A stretch of 64,000 nt of DNA from Nocardioides sp. GY 10113 (GCF_004919105.1 NZ_STGK01000001.1:310001-374000); one strand, 5' to 3'. Positions 55,735-64,000 are shown, counted from the stretch's first letter. A program made the numbers and translations. The notes: a model not told the origin generated them from the sequence alone.

Positions 55735-55762
55735 TTGTCGAGCGCCCGGCGAGAATTACAAT
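55735..55762 (+). promoter_or_regulatory. Probable promoter of the NlpC/P60 gene
   Basis: -35-like TTGTCG (55735-55740), a 16-base spacer, and -10 TACAAT (55757-55762). The start would be near 55769, giving an unusually long leader (about 155 bases) for this window. Confidence 0.5.
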
Positions 55763-55768
55763 GGTGTA

Positions 55769-55922
55769 GTTAGTCAAGGCGACACGCCGCGATCCTCCAG
55801 TTTTTTGGGGCAAAATGTTTCTTCTGTGACGAAAGTTGACTAGCGTTCCGCGAGTTGCCGCTGCTGCGACGCGCCGTCGTACCAGCGGACCGCCCGACGT
55901 CCGCGACGAACAGGAGCCCCCC
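55769..55922 (+). ncRNA. Structured 5' leader of the NlpC/P60 gene (unassigned element)
   Basis: TAGTCAA (55771-55777) pairs perfectly with TTGACTA (55836-55842), closing about 72 bases right at the predicted 5' end. Inside lie GGCGACACGCC (short hairpin), TTTTTTGGGGCAAAA and TTTC…GAAA. This block is strikingly AT-rich for the genome. It does not match the c-di-AMP (ydaO) aptamer that controls similar genes in other Actinobacteria, as far as I can see. Function as riboswitch, protein site or thermometer is open. Confidence 0.4.
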
Positions 55923-57293
55923 GTGCGCCGCCCCGAACGCACCCGACCGCTGGCCCCGGGCAGCGCCGTCTCGCTGCTGATCGCGGCGATGGCTGCCCTC
56001 CTGGTCGTGGTCCTCGTCGCGCCGGGCGCCAAGGCCGCGCCAGCCGACGACCCGACCGGCGGCGGGACCGGCGCGGACGGTTCCGGTGACGCGCCGACCC
56101 GTCAGCAGATCCGCGAGGCCCGTGCCGAGCAGACGCAGGCGGCCGACACCGCCGCACAGGTGCAGGCCGCCCTCGCCGCGGCCGACGCTGCCCTGGACGC
56201 CGCCGCGGACGCCGCGGCGCGGGCGGCGGAGGCCTTCAACGGGGCACGCTGGCGTGCGCAGCGCGCGCAGGCGGCAGAGCGGGAGGCGGTCGCCGAGGCC
56301 GCCCGGGCCGCGGACACGCTGGAGGAGCAGCGGGTCGCCTACCGTGAGGTCCTGATCGCCACCCTGGGCACCGAGCTGGACCTGAGCGCGTTCACCGCGC
56401 TCGTCGACAGCGACGGCGTCTCCACGCTGCTCGCCAACGACGCCGCCGTCGACCGGGTGCAGGGCGTGCTCGCCCAGCAGCGCGACGCCTACCTGCGCGC
56501 CGTCGAAGCCGCCGAGGCCGCCGAGCAGCGCGCCGCTCGCGCCGCGAGCCGGGCCGAGGACGCGCTCGCCGCCGCCCGCGACGCCCGGGACGCCGCCGCG
56601 GCCGCCCAGGCCGCCGCCGCGGCGCGCGCCGCCGACCTCACCGCCCAGCGGGACGACCTGGTCCGCCGGCTGGCCCAGCTGGAGGGGGTCGCGGTCGCCC
56701 TGGTCGAGGAGCGCCGCACGGTCCTGGCGCGGCGCGCCGCCGCCCGGGCGCAGCGCGAGGCCGCCGCGGCCGCGCAGCCGGCGGAGAGCACCCCGTCGGC
56801 CCCGCCCGCCGAGGACCCGGCGACCTCGCCGGAGAGCTCGCCGACGCCCGAGCCGGAGCCCGCTCCCGCGCCTGCCCCCGCGCCCGCCCCCGAGCCCGCG
56901 CCCGAACCCGCGGGCCCGCCCGCACCGTCGGGCGGCGCCGCCGCCGCGGTCGCCTTCGCCCGCGCGCAGATCGGCGAGCCCTACGTCTGGGGCGCCGCGG
57001 GCCCCTCGTCCTGGGACTGCTCCGGTCTGACCATGGCCGCCTGGCAGGCCGGCGGCCGGGCGTTGCCGCACTACTCCGTGGCCCAGTACCAGGTCTCCAC
57101 GCCGATCTCGCCCGCCGACCTGCGCCCCGGCGACCTCGTCTTCTGGGGCTCGGGTGCCGGTCCAGGCTCGATCTACCACGTCGCGCTCTACGCGGGTGGC
57201 GGCATGATCATCCACGCCCCGCGCACCGGGCGGCCGGTCTCCGAGGAGTCGATGTACGCCTGGCGGACCCCGGACTTCTACGCCCGCCCCTGA
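55923..57293 (+). CDS. Secreted NlpC/P60 peptidoglycan hydrolase with coiled-coil (RipA-like)
   Basis: 456 aa. Sec signal peptide (hydrophobic core about 15-33, cleavage after AKA near 38). A long Ala/Arg/Glu coiled coil runs from about 60 to 290, then a Pro/Glu/Ala linker. The C-terminal NlpC/P60 papain-like domain (about 340-456) has Cys in WDCSGL (about 365), His in YHVALY and a third polar residue in IIHAPRTG. It cuts stem-peptide bonds between D-Glu and diaminopimelate. GTG 55923 with AGGAG upstream. MarP-type processing of such hydrolases is known in mycobacteria; marP is encoded in this window. Confidence 0.92.
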   Translation: MRRPERTRPLAPGSAVSLLIAAMAALLVVVLVAPGAKAAPADDPTGGGTGADGSGDAPTRQQIREARAEQTQAADTAAQVQAALAAADAALDAAADAAARAAEAFNGARWRAQRAQAAEREAVAEAARAADTLEEQRVAYREVLIATLGTELDLSAFTALVDSDGVSTLLANDAAVDRVQGVLAQQRDAYLRAVEAAEAAEQRAARAASRAEDALAAARDARDAAAAAQAAAAARAADLTAQRDDLVRRLAQLEGVAVALVEERRTVLARRAAARAQREAAAAAQPAESTPSAPPAEDPATSPESSPTPEPEPAPAPAPAPAPEPAPEPAGPPAPSGGAAAAVAFARAQIGEPYVWGAAGPSSWDCSGLTMAAWQAGGRALPHYSVAQYQVSTPISPADLRPGDLVFWGSGAGPGSIYHVALYAGGGMIIHAPRTGRPVSEESMYAWRTPDFYARP

Positions 57294-57296
57294 CCC

Positions 57297-57327
57297 GACC
57301 CGGGCCTCCGGCGCCCGCACCCGGGTC
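57297..57327 (+). terminator. Hairpin after the NlpC/P60 gene
   Basis: GACCCGGG (57297-57304) pairs with CCCGGGTC (57320-57327), 15-base loop, no T-run. It lies directly after the stop. Confidence 0.5.
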
Positions 57328-57378
57328 AGCGGTGCCTGAGCCCCGTTTCGGCGGGTGCGGCCGGGGTATCCCTGGGGC

Positions 57379-59346
57379 ATGACCGCCGCCGAAGCGCCCC
57401 CGCCCGAGTTCGACGTCGATGCCCTCGCCGCCGTGCTCGACGGCGAGCACGCAGCGGTCCGCCGCGACGTACGGGAGTCGCTGGCGGCGTACGCCTCCGT
57501 GCTGGAGGACGCCGAGACGATGCCGCGCGCGGAGTTCCGCGAACGCGTCAGAGAGGTGGTGCAGGAGGTCGCCGGGACCGGGATGACCGGCCTCGGCTTC
57601 CCGAAGGAGTACGGCGGAGGCGGCGACATCGGCGCCTCGATCGCCTCGTTCGAGACCCTCGGCTTCGGCGACCTTTCGGTGATGACCAAGGTCGGCGTGC
57701 AGTTCGGCCTGTTCGGTGGCGCGATCCTCCAGCTCGGCACCCGCCGCCACCACGACGCGTACCTCGCCGACGTGGTCGCCGGCCGCCTGCTGGGCTGCTT
57801 CGCGATGACCGAGACCGGCCACGGCAGCGACGTGCAGGCGCTGGGCACCACGGCCACCTACGACCCGGGCGCGGGCGAGTTCGTGATCACCACCCCGAGT
57901 GCCGAGGCGACCAAGGACTACATCGGCAACGCCGCCGCCCACGGCCGGATGGCGGTGGTCTTCGCCCAGCTGGAGGTCGGCGGCGAGCGGCACGGGGTGC
58001 ACGCGCTGCTGGTGCCGATCCGCGACGAGGCGGGCGCGGTGCTGCCCGGCGTGACGATCACCGACGACGGCCCCAAGATGGGCCTCAACGGCGTCGACAA
58101 CGGCCGGATCTCCTTCGACGCCGTCCGGGTCCCGCGTGAGGCGCTGCTCAACCGGTTCGCCGACGTCGACGCGGACGGGGTCTACCGCAGCGAGATCGAG
58201 AACCCCGGTCGCCGCTTCTTCACCATGCTCGGCACCCTGGTCCAGGGGCGGGTCAGCGTGGGCGGCGCGGCGACCTCGGCCGCGAAGGTCGCCCTCACCA
58301 TCGCCGTCGAGTACGCGCTGCGCCGCCGACAGTTCCAGGCCCGCGACGGCGGACCCGAGGAGCTGCTCCTGGACTACGGCATGCACCAGCGTCGGCTCCT
58401 CCCGCTGCTGGCGCGCACCTACGCCCTGCACTTCGCCCAGGAGGTGCTGGTCTCCCGGCTCGACGAGGTCTTCTCCGCGGCCGCGAGCGACACCGGCGTC
58501 GACGAGGAGTCGCGGCGGCTGCTGGAGTCGCGTGCCGCCGGCACCAAGGCGCTGGCCACCTGGCACGCGACCCGCACGATCCAGGAGTGCCGCGAGGCGT
58601 GCGGCGGCGCCGGCTACCTGGCCGAGAACAGGTTCGCCGCGCTGAAGGCCGACACCGACGTCTTCACCACCTTCGAGGGCGACAACCACGTCCTGCTGCA
58701 GCTGGTCGCCAAGGGGCTGCTGACCGACTACGCCAGCGACTTCTCCGACCTCGACCAGCTCGGCACCGTCCGGTTCGTGGCCGGGCTGGCCGTGGAGACG
58801 GTGCTGGAGCGGACCCGCGTGCACCGGCTGCTGGAGCAGATCAAGGACGCGCTGCCCGGCGGCGACGCCGAGACCGGCGCGGCCGACGACGCCGGGCTGC
58901 TCGACCCCGACTACCACCTGGCGCTCTACCGGTTCCGCGAGGAGCACCTGATCGGCGGCGTGGCCCGACGCCTCAAGCGTGGCGTCGACGCCGGCATGGA
59001 CGCGGGCCAGGTCTTCTCACGGGTCCAGGACCACGTCATCGCCGCCGCCCGCGCGCACGTCGAGCGGCTGGTGCTGGAGGCGTTCGTGGAGAAGGTCGAG
59101 GAGCAGCCGGAGGGTCCGGTCCGCGACGCGCTCAACCTGCTCTGCGACCTGCACGCCCTGTCCGGCATCGAGGCGGACCGGGCCTGGTTCATCGAGCACG
59201 GCCGGCTGTCGGTCCAGCGCTCGAAGTCGATCACCCGGGAGGTCGCGGCCCTGTGCCGGCGTACCCGTCCGGTGGCCGGCGACCTGGTCGCCGCCTTCGG
59301 CGTCCCGCGCCCGCTGCTGCGCGCCGAGTCCCTGATCGGAACGTGA
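57379..59346 (+). CDS. Acyl-CoA oxidase/dehydrogenase family protein
   Basis: 655 aa, longer than simple acyl-CoA dehydrogenases (about 380) and like acyl-CoA oxidases, with an extra C-terminal helical domain. FAD-binding TETGHGSDVQALGTTATYD is the ACOX-type signature. CREACGGAGYLAENRF and the catalytic region FTTFEGDNHVLLQLVAKGLL (Glu before Gly-Asp-Asn) are present. It introduces a 2,3 double bond into acyl-CoA in β-oxidation. ATG 57379 has TATCCC 6 bases upstream. No KstR-like box precedes it. A perfect 18-bp hairpin follows the stop at once. Confidence 0.88.
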   Translation: MTAAEAPPPEFDVDALAAVLDGEHAAVRRDVRESLAAYASVLEDAETMPRAEFRERVREVVQEVAGTGMTGLGFPKEYGGGGDIGASIASFETLGFGDLSVMTKVGVQFGLFGGAILQLGTRRHHDAYLADVVAGRLLGCFAMTETGHGSDVQALGTTATYDPGAGEFVITTPSAEATKDYIGNAAAHGRMAVVFAQLEVGGERHGVHALLVPIRDEAGAVLPGVTITDDGPKMGLNGVDNGRISFDAVRVPREALLNRFADVDADGVYRSEIENPGRRFFTMLGTLVQGRVSVGGAATSAAKVALTIAVEYALRRRQFQARDGGPEELLLDYGMHQRRLLPLLARTYALHFAQEVLVSRLDEVFSAAASDTGVDEESRRLLESRAAGTKALATWHATRTIQECREACGGAGYLAENRFAALKADTDVFTTFEGDNHVLLQLVAKGLLTDYASDFSDLDQLGTVRFVAGLAVETVLERTRVHRLLEQIKDALPGGDAETGAADDAGLLDPDYHLALYRFREEHLIGGVARRLKRGVDAGMDAGQVFSRVQDHVIAAARAHVERLVLEAFVEKVEEQPEGPVRDALNLLCDLHALSGIEADRAWFIEHGRLSVQRSKSITREVAALCRRTRPVAGDLVAAFGVPRPLLRAESLIGT

Positions 59347-59387
59347 ACAGCGCGGGTCGGCAGAGAGCCTCTGCCGACCCGCGCTGT
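59347..59387. terminator. Perfect 18-bp hairpin between convergent genes
   Basis: ACAGCGCGGGTCGGCAGA and its exact complement with loop GAGCC, beginning on the base after the acyl-CoA oxidase stop and ending 7 bases before the ppa stop. It contains the same CGCGGGTCGGCAG arm as the hairpin at 36899. Confidence 0.8.
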
Positions 59388-59394
59388 CAGTGGC

Positions 59395-59886
59395 TCAGTG
59401 GCCCGAGGTCTTGAACCGCTCGAAGGAGGCGGCGATCTCGTCCTCGGCCTCGGTACGGCCGACCCAGTCGGCGCCCTCGACGGACTTGCCGGGCTCGAGG
59501 TCCTTGTAGACCTCGAAGAAGTGCTGGATCTCCAGGCGGTCGAAGTTCGGCACGTGGTTGATGTCGCGCAGGTGCTCCATGCGCGGGTCACCGGCGGGCA
59601 CGCACAGGACCTTGTCGTCGCCGCCGGCCTCGTCGGTCATCCGGAACATGCCGATCGCGCGGCACTTGATCAGGCAGCCCGGGAAGGTCGGCTCCTGGAG
59701 CAGCACGAGGGCGTCCAGCGGGTCGCCGTCCTGGCCCAGGGTGTCCTCGATGTAGCCGTAGTCGGCCGGGTACATCGTCGAGGTGAAGAGGAACCGGTCC
59801 AGGCGCATCCGGCCGGTCTCGTGGTCGACCTCGTACTTGTTGCGGCTCCCCTTCGGGATCTCCACAAGGACATCGAATTCCAGCAC
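59395..59886 (-). CDS. ppa: Inorganic pyrophosphatase (family I)
   Basis: 163 aa, usual length. Hydrolyses pyrophosphate to drive biosynthesis. [13 protein letters not shown], the metal-binding signature [12 protein letters not shown] (D-x-D-P-x-D) and the C-terminal [13 protein letters not shown] are present. GTG 59886 has GGAGG 6 bases upstream, which decides this start over in-frame codons farther upstream. Divergent from dacB across a palindromic promoter region. Confidence 0.96.
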   Translation of the reverse strand: MLEFDVLVEIPKGSRNKYEVDHETGRMRLDRFLFTSTMYPADYGYIEDTLGQDGDPLDALVLLQEPTFPGCLIKCRAIGMFRMTDEAGGDDKVLCVPAGDPRMEHLRDINHVPNFDRLEIQHFFEVYKDLEPGKSVEGADWVGRTEAEDEIAASFERFKTSGH

Positions 59887-59936
59887 GTGCTTCCTCCACA
59901 CACTCAAGTTCAGCGGGCACCCGCCTACGCGGGGCG

Positions 59937-59961
59937 GGGCCATTGTCGCGCACAATGGCCC
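59937..59961. promoter_or_regulatory. Inverted repeat in the ppa-dacB divergent promoter
   Basis: GGGCCATTGT (59937-59946) and ACAATGGCCC (59952-59961) form a perfect 10-bp inverted repeat with 5 bases between. Each arm contains an ACAAT, so it can supply symmetrical -10 elements (CACAAT and GACAAT) for both genes or an operator covering both. Confidence 0.45.
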
Positions 59962-60001
59962 AGACATCGCCATCGAGGCGGACTTCTCAAGGGGTGGGCC
60001 A

Positions 60002-61513
60002 GTGTCACGTCGACGTGGGGAGCCCCGCCGCCGACCGCTGCGCACCCTTCTCGTGCTGGTCGTGGTGGTCGCCCTGGTCGGCGGCGGGGTGGTCGCCTGG
60101 CGCACCGGGTGGGCCGAGGACCGCTGGCACGAGTGGACCGCCGACGACGCCGCCGCGAGCACCGATCCGGCCGCCGTCGCGCCGCCGCCGGAGGTCGAGG
60201 CTCCCCCCGTCGTGCGACCGCCCGCGGTGGCCGAGCCCGCCGACGTCGACGGGCCGCTGCGCCGCGGGGCGATCGCGCGCGCGATCGACCGGCCCCTCGC
60301 CGACCGGGACCTGGGCCCGCACGTGCTCGCCGCCGTCGGCCCGATGGACGGCACCGCGATCACCTACCAGCTCCCGCACTCCGGGCCGGACCTGGCGATC
60401 CCGGCGTCGACCACCAAGGTGGTCACCTCGGCCGTGGCGCTCTGGGCGCTGGGCGCCGACCACGTCTTCACCACCCGGACCGTGCGCTCGGCCGGGGGCG
60501 GGGTTCCCCTGGTCACGCTGGTCGGCGGCGGTGACCCGTTCCTCGCCTCCGCCCCGGCGGCGTCCACGGTGTCGACCTCGGCGACGGTGGTCCCGGAGCG
60601 GGCCGACGTCGCCACGCTGGCCCAGCGGACCGCACGCCGGCTGGTCCGCACCGGGGCCGGGGAGGTCAAGGTCGCCTACGACGACTCCCTGTTCACCGGC
60701 CCGGCGGTCAACCCGCGCTGGGAGCCCGACTACGTCCCCGACGGGGTGGTCGCCCCGATCAGCGCGCTCTGGGTCGACGAGGGCCGCAGCCCCAGCGGCT
60801 ACGGGCGGGTGGCCGACCCCGCCGCGCACGCCGCGGAGGTCTTCGCCGCCGAGCTGCGGAAGCGGGGGATCAGCGTCGTCGGCACGACCCGTCGCCGGGT
60901 GGCGCCGGAGGATGCCCGGCCGCTCGCCGCGATGGACAGCGCCCCGCTGGCCGAGATCGTGCAGCGGGTCCTCGAGGTCAGCGACAACGAGGGCGCCGAG
61001 GTGCTGCTGCGCCACGTCGGCCTGAGCCAGGAGGGTGTCGGCTCCACCGACGCCGGCCGGTCCGGGGTCGAGCGGGTGCTCGCCGCCAACGACGTCGCCA
61101 TGGACGGCTCGGTCCTGTACGACGGCAGCGGCCTGTCCCGGCAGAACCGGATGTCGCCCGCCCTGCTGCTGGGGGTGCTGCGCTGGGCGGGTCGCCCCGA
61201 CCAGGACGAGCTGTGGCCGGCGCTGACCGGCCTGCCCGTCGCCGGGTTCACCGGGTCGCTGACCGACCGGATGGACCGCGGGGACCCGGACGGGCTGGGT
61301 CGGGTGCGGGCGAAGACCGGCACGCTGACCGGGGTCACCTCGCTGGCCGGGATCGCGGTCGGCCCCGACGGTGAGCTGATGGTCTTCGCGCTGATGGCCG
61401 ACCGGGTGCCGGAGGACAAGGACCTGCTGGCCCGGGTGGCGATGGACAACGCCGCGGCCGCGCTGGGGGCGTGCCGCTGCGGGCGCGCCGGGGGCGCCGC
61501 CGGCGGCTCCTAG
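60002..61513 (+). CDS. dacB: D-Ala-D-Ala carboxypeptidase/endopeptidase (PBP4-type)
   Basis: 503 aa. N-terminal membrane anchor (about 13-33), Pro/Val/Glu linker, then a class C low-mass PBP. SxxK is Ser136-Thr-Thr-Lys139, SxN is SDN ([14 protein letters not shown]), and KTG is AKTGTLTGV. It trims or cleaves peptidoglycan stem peptides outside the membrane. GTG 60002 with AAGGGG upstream. The order ppa, dacB, DUF2342, tilS, hpt is the standard actinobacterial arrangement. Confidence 0.94.
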   Translation: MSRRRGEPRRRPLRTLLVLVVVVALVGGGVVAWRTGWAEDRWHEWTADDAAASTDPAAVAPPPEVEAPPVVRPPAVAEPADVDGPLRRGAIARAIDRPLADRDLGPHVLAAVGPMDGTAITYQLPHSGPDLAIPASTTKVVTSAVALWALGADHVFTTRTVRSAGGGVPLVTLVGGGDPFLASAPAASTVSTSATVVPERADVATLAQRTARRLVRTGAGEVKVAYDDSLFTGPAVNPRWEPDYVPDGVVAPISALWVDEGRSPSGYGRVADPAAHAAEVFAAELRKRGISVVGTTRRRVAPEDARPLAAMDSAPLAEIVQRVLEVSDNEGAEVLLRHVGLSQEGVGSTDAGRSGVERVLAANDVAMDGSVLYDGSGLSRQNRMSPALLLGVLRWAGRPDQDELWPALTGLPVAGFTGSLTDRMDRGDPDGLGRVRAKTGTLTGVTSLAGIAVGPDGELMVFALMADRVPEDKDLLARVAMDNAAAALGACRCGRAGGAAGGS

Positions 61514-61560
61514 CGGCACGCCCGTCGCCTCGGGTCGGCCCGCCGCGTGGGTCGACCTCC

Positions 61561-61566
61561 TAGGCT
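61561..61566 (+). promoter_or_regulatory. -10 element of a leaderless promoter for the DUF2342 gene
   Basis: TAGGCT 6 bases before ATG 61573. It would drive DUF2342 and tilS. Confidence 0.5.
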
Positions 61567-61572
61567 CTCCCC

Positions 61573-62631
61573 ATGACCGTCGTGCCTGCCGCCGCGCCCG
61601 CGATGATCGACTGGAAGGTCGCCGTCGCGCTCGGCACCCGCCTGGCCGGGGAGGGGCCGCAGGTGACCCGCGCCGAGGCCGACCGTGCGGTGGCCCAGCT
61701 GCGGGCCGGCGCGCAGCGGGCCGGCGAGCTGGTCCGCGACTTCACCGGGCTCGACGCCCCCGAGGGCACGGCGCCCGTGCTGGTGGTGGACCGTCCCGGG
61801 TGGGTGCGCGCCAACGCCGAGGGGTTCGCCGCGGCGACCCGCCCGCTGGTGGACAAGCTGGCGGCCAACAGCCCCGAGGGCTTCGGTCGCACGATCGGCT
61901 CGAAGGTCACCGGCGCCGAGGTGGGCGGCCTGCTGGGCTTCCTGGCCGGGAAGGTCCTCGGCCAGTTCGACCCGTTCGGGCAGCCGGTCACCGCGCCGAA
62001 CGGCCGGTTGCTGCTGGTCGCGCCGAACATCGTCCACGTCGAGCGCGAGCTCGGGGTGGACCCCGACGACTTCCGCCTCTGGGTCTGCCTGCACGAGGAG
62101 ACCCACCGGGTGCAGTTCACGGCGGTGCCGTGGATGCGCGAGCACCTGCACGCCACCATCCAGGAGATCAGCGACACCGTCGAGCCGTCCTCCTTCCTCG
62201 AGGGCGGGCTGGCCCGGATCCGCGAGGCGATGGCGGCCGGCCGGGAGGGCGGCAGCCTGGTCGAGATGTTCAGCACCCCCGAGCAGCGGGTGGTGCTGGA
62301 CCGGGTGACCGGGATGATGTCGCTGCTCGAGGGCCACGCGGACGTGGTGATGGACGACGTGGGGCCGTCGGTGATCCCGAGCGTCGCCGAGATCCGCCGC
62401 AGGTTCACCAAGCGCCGCCAGGGGGTCGGCACGCTCGACCGGATGCTGCGCCGGCTGCTCGGGCTGGAGGCCAAGATGGCCCAGTACCGCGACGGCGCCA
62501 CGTTCGTGCGCGCCGTCGTCGACAAGGTCGGCATGGAGGAGTTCAACGCCGTCTGGGCGGGTCCCGAGAACCTGCCGGCCAAGGCCGAGCTCAGCGACCC
62601 CGACACGTGGGTCCGCCGGGTGCTCGGCTGA
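61573..62631 (+). CDS. Zinc-dependent metalloprotease, DUF2342 family
   Basis: 352 aa. HExxH zinc motif in LHEETHRVQF (about residues 175-180) and a later E-G-H (MMSLLEGHADVVMD) as probable third-ligand region, so a zincin fold. Often annotated as a protein associated with coenzyme F420 biosynthesis, but the placement with tilS and hpt gives no such evidence. It appears cytoplasmic. Substrate unknown. Confidence 0.88.
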   Translation: MTVVPAAAPAMIDWKVAVALGTRLAGEGPQVTRAEADRAVAQLRAGAQRAGELVRDFTGLDAPEGTAPVLVVDRPGWVRANAEGFAAATRPLVDKLAANSPEGFGRTIGSKVTGAEVGGLLGFLAGKVLGQFDPFGQPVTAPNGRLLLVAPNIVHVERELGVDPDDFRLWVCLHEETHRVQFTAVPWMREHLHATIQEISDTVEPSSFLEGGLARIREAMAAGREGGSLVEMFSTPEQRVVLDRVTGMMSLLEGHADVVMDDVGPSVIPSVAEIRRRFTKRRQGVGTLDRMLRRLLGLEAKMAQYRDGATFVRAVVDKVGMEEFNAVWAGPENLPAKAELSDPDTWVRRVLG

Positions 62632-62648
62632 GGGTGGCGCGGGCGCCG

Positions 62649-63662
62649 ATGGCACTGCACCCCTCCGTGGCCGCGGTCCGGCGCGGCGTACGACGCTGCC
62701 TGGACGGCGTCGAGCCCGGTGACAGCGTGGTGGTCGCCTGCTCCGGCGGGCCGGACTCGCTGGCGCTGCTCGCGGCGACGATCTTCGAGGCGCGCAAGCG
62801 GCACGTCCGGGTGGTCGGCGCGACGGTCGACCACGGCCTCCAGGAGGGCTCCGCGGCCCACGCGGACGCCGTGGTGGTGCAGATGGCGACCCTGGGCGTC
62901 GACGAGACCGCGGCCGCGCGGGTCCAGGTGGACCCGGCCGGGGTCGGCCCCGAGGCCGCGGCGCGGCGCGCCCGGTACGCCGTGCTGGAGCAGATGCGCG
63001 AGCACTTCGGGGCGCGCCTGGTGCTGCTCGGCCACACCCGCGACGACCAGGCCGAGACCGTGCTGCTGGGGCTGGCCCGCGGCTCGGGCGGCCGCTCGCT
63101 GGCCGGGATGCGCCGCGGCTTCGACCACTACGCCCGGCCGCTGCTCGACGTGTCGCGCGACGACACCGTCACCGCCTGCCAGGTCGAGGGCATCGAGTTC
63201 TGGGACGACCCGCACAACAGCGACCCCGGCTACACCCGGGTCCGGGTCCGGCAGCGGGTGCTGCCGGTGCTGGAGGCCGAGCTGGGGCCGGGCGTCGCGG
63301 CCACCCTCGCTCGCACCGCCGACCAGGTCCGTGACGACGTGGAGGCGCTGGACGCGATCGCCGAGCGGGTCTACGCCGAGCTGCGGGCCGCCGGGGAGCA
63401 GCCCGGCGACCGGGTCGCGGTGCCGCTGCGGCCGCTGTGGGAGCAGTACCGGGCCGTCGCCTCCCGCGTGCTGCGCCTGGCCGCGCTGGAGGCGGGGGCG
63501 ATCGACGCGGAGCTGTTCCACGTGCACGTCAGCGCCCTGCTCGACCTGGCCGCGGCCGAGATCACCGGTGAGGTGCAGCTGCCCGGGCACGTCAGCGCGG
63601 TCCGCGCCGAGGGCGCCGTCCGGTTCCGGCGTACCGGGTCCGCGGGGGCCGTCGCGGAGTGA
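62649..63662 (+). CDS. tilS: tRNA(Ile)-lysidine synthetase
   Basis: 337 aa. Converts C34 to lysidine in the CAU-anticodon tRNA-Ile so it reads AUA. The ATP-binding PP-loop SGGPDS is at 32-37, ATVDHGLQ and LGHTRDDQAETVLLGLARGSG follow, plus NSDPGYTRVRVRQRVLP. ATG 62649 was chosen; an in-frame GTG at 62634, 2 bases after the upstream stop, is possible. Usually essential. hpt follows, as in most Actinobacteria. Confidence 0.94.
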   Translation: MALHPSVAAVRRGVRRCLDGVEPGDSVVVACSGGPDSLALLAATIFEARKRHVRVVGATVDHGLQEGSAAHADAVVVQMATLGVDETAAARVQVDPAGVGPEAAARRARYAVLEQMREHFGARLVLLGHTRDDQAETVLLGLARGSGGRSLAGMRRGFDHYARPLLDVSRDDTVTACQVEGIEFWDDPHNSDPGYTRVRVRQRVLPVLEAELGPGVAATLARTADQVRDDVEALDAIAERVYAELRAAGEQPGDRVAVPLRPLWEQYRAVASRVLRLAALEAGAIDAELFHVHVSALLDLAAAEITGEVQLPGHVSAVRAEGAVRFRRTGSAGAVAE

Positions 63663-63731
63663 TCCGGAGCACCCCCGCCGGAGGGGCTCGCGATTCGGGT
63701 CGGTCCCGGGCCGGTGTGCCACAGTTGCCCC

Positions 63732-64000
63732 ATGGATTCCTCGTACGTCGAGAAGGACCTGTCCGGGATTCTCTTCACCGAGAAGCAGATCCAGGATCGC
63801 CTCGGCGAGCTGGCCGCCGACATCGAGCGTGACTACGAGGGCAAGGACCTGGTCATCGTCGGCGTGCTGCGCGGCGCGGTGATGGTGATGGCCGACCTGG
63901 CGCGGTCGCTGAACCGCCACGTGGAGATGGACTGGATGGCGGTCTCCTCCTACGGCTCGGGCACCAAGTCCTCCGGCGTGGTGCGGATCCTCAAGGACCT
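63732..64000 (+). CDS. hpt: Hypoxanthine phosphoribosyltransferase, N-terminal part
   Basis: The first 89 complete codons are in the window; the gene runs off the edge. Purine salvage: hypoxanthine/guanine + PRPP to IMP/GMP. VEKDLSGILFTEKQIQDRLGELAADI, LVIVGVLRGAVMVMADLAR and the flexible-loop start SSYGSGTKSSGVVRILKD are characteristic. The PRPP-binding loop lies beyond the end. CACAGT 6 bases before the ATG suggests its own leaderless start. Confidence 0.94.
   Translation, partial: MDSSYVEKDLSGILFTEKQIQDRLGELAADIERDYEGKDLVIVGVLRGAVMVMADLARSLNRHVEMDWMAVSSYGSGTKSSGVVRILKD

Noticed and set aside
55769..55922. c-di-AMP (ydaO) riboswitch before the NlpC/P60 gene
   Set aside because: The conserved aptamer core segments are not visible; left as an unassigned structured leader.

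Overview
This is a high-GC (roughly 70% or more) actinobacterial chromosome segment. A WhiB-family regulator, a type VII secretion locus, the small actinobacterial SRP RNA, dense ATGA/GTGA start-stop overlaps, frequent GTG starts and many apparently leaderless promoters all fit Nocardioidaceae (Nocardioides or a close relative). That placement is my inference; no rRNA is present to confirm it. The window is almost fully coding: no gene-free stretch exceeds 300 bases, and I see no insertion sequence, integrase, prophage or CRISPR array.

Layout. 1-3.4 kb: 5' part of gap, a divergent TetR/MarR pair and a 3-ketosteroid dehydrogenase-like flavoprotein with a KstR-like operator. 3.4-11.5 kb: a YibE/F membrane protein and a compact type VII secretion locus (EccC, two WXG100 proteins, short EccD-like protein, 61-aa membrane protein) followed by a TPR-like protein. 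11.5-19.2 kb: tRNA-Ser, IMPACT protein, SRP RNA, dnaX-ybaB-recR, a tiny Thr-repeat ORF, a DUF5063 gene, then aspartate kinase and aspartate-semialdehyde dehydrogenase. 19.2-26.9 kb: a minus-strand accessory group with two unknown membrane proteins, a 1612-aa HEAT-like/DUF4132 protein and a small partner ending in Gly-Gly. 27-29 kb: DUF1330 protein, tRNA-Pro, metallophosphoesterase, YqeY.

29.1-43.0 kb is collinear, from memory, with the Mycobacterium tuberculosis block Rv3683 to Rv3671c: ponA2, whiB4, two ArsA/Get3-like ATPases, DUF4177, RidA, NUDIX, metallo-beta-lactamase, crp, nth, TlpA, NUDIX and marP. One interruption is present: an ECF sigma factor with a membrane-anchored propeller protein, bounded by hairpins. 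43-50.3 kb holds lipid- or steroid-type catabolic genes (enoyl-CoA hydratase, DUF2236, Old Yellow Enzyme, dihydrodipicolinate-reductase-like, SDR, MBL) with two more KstR-like operators. 50.4-54.4 kb is a TPP-riboswitch-controlled thiamine ABC transporter. 54.5-64 kb: PAP2 enzyme, NlpC/P60 hydrolase with a structured 5' leader, acyl-CoA oxidase-like enzyme, inorganic pyrophosphatase, DacB, a zinc metalloprotease, TilS and the start of Hpt.

Main points worth a second look: (1) a 30-codon ORF with five Ser-Thr-Thr-Thr repeats overlapping the gene ahead of aspartate kinase; (2) three separated KstR-like operators placed over the -10 of leaderless promoters; (3) a DUF4132 giant coupled to a small protein ending in Gly-Gly; (4) a reduced type VII secretion locus; (5) an unassigned structured leader in front of the NlpC/P60 gene.
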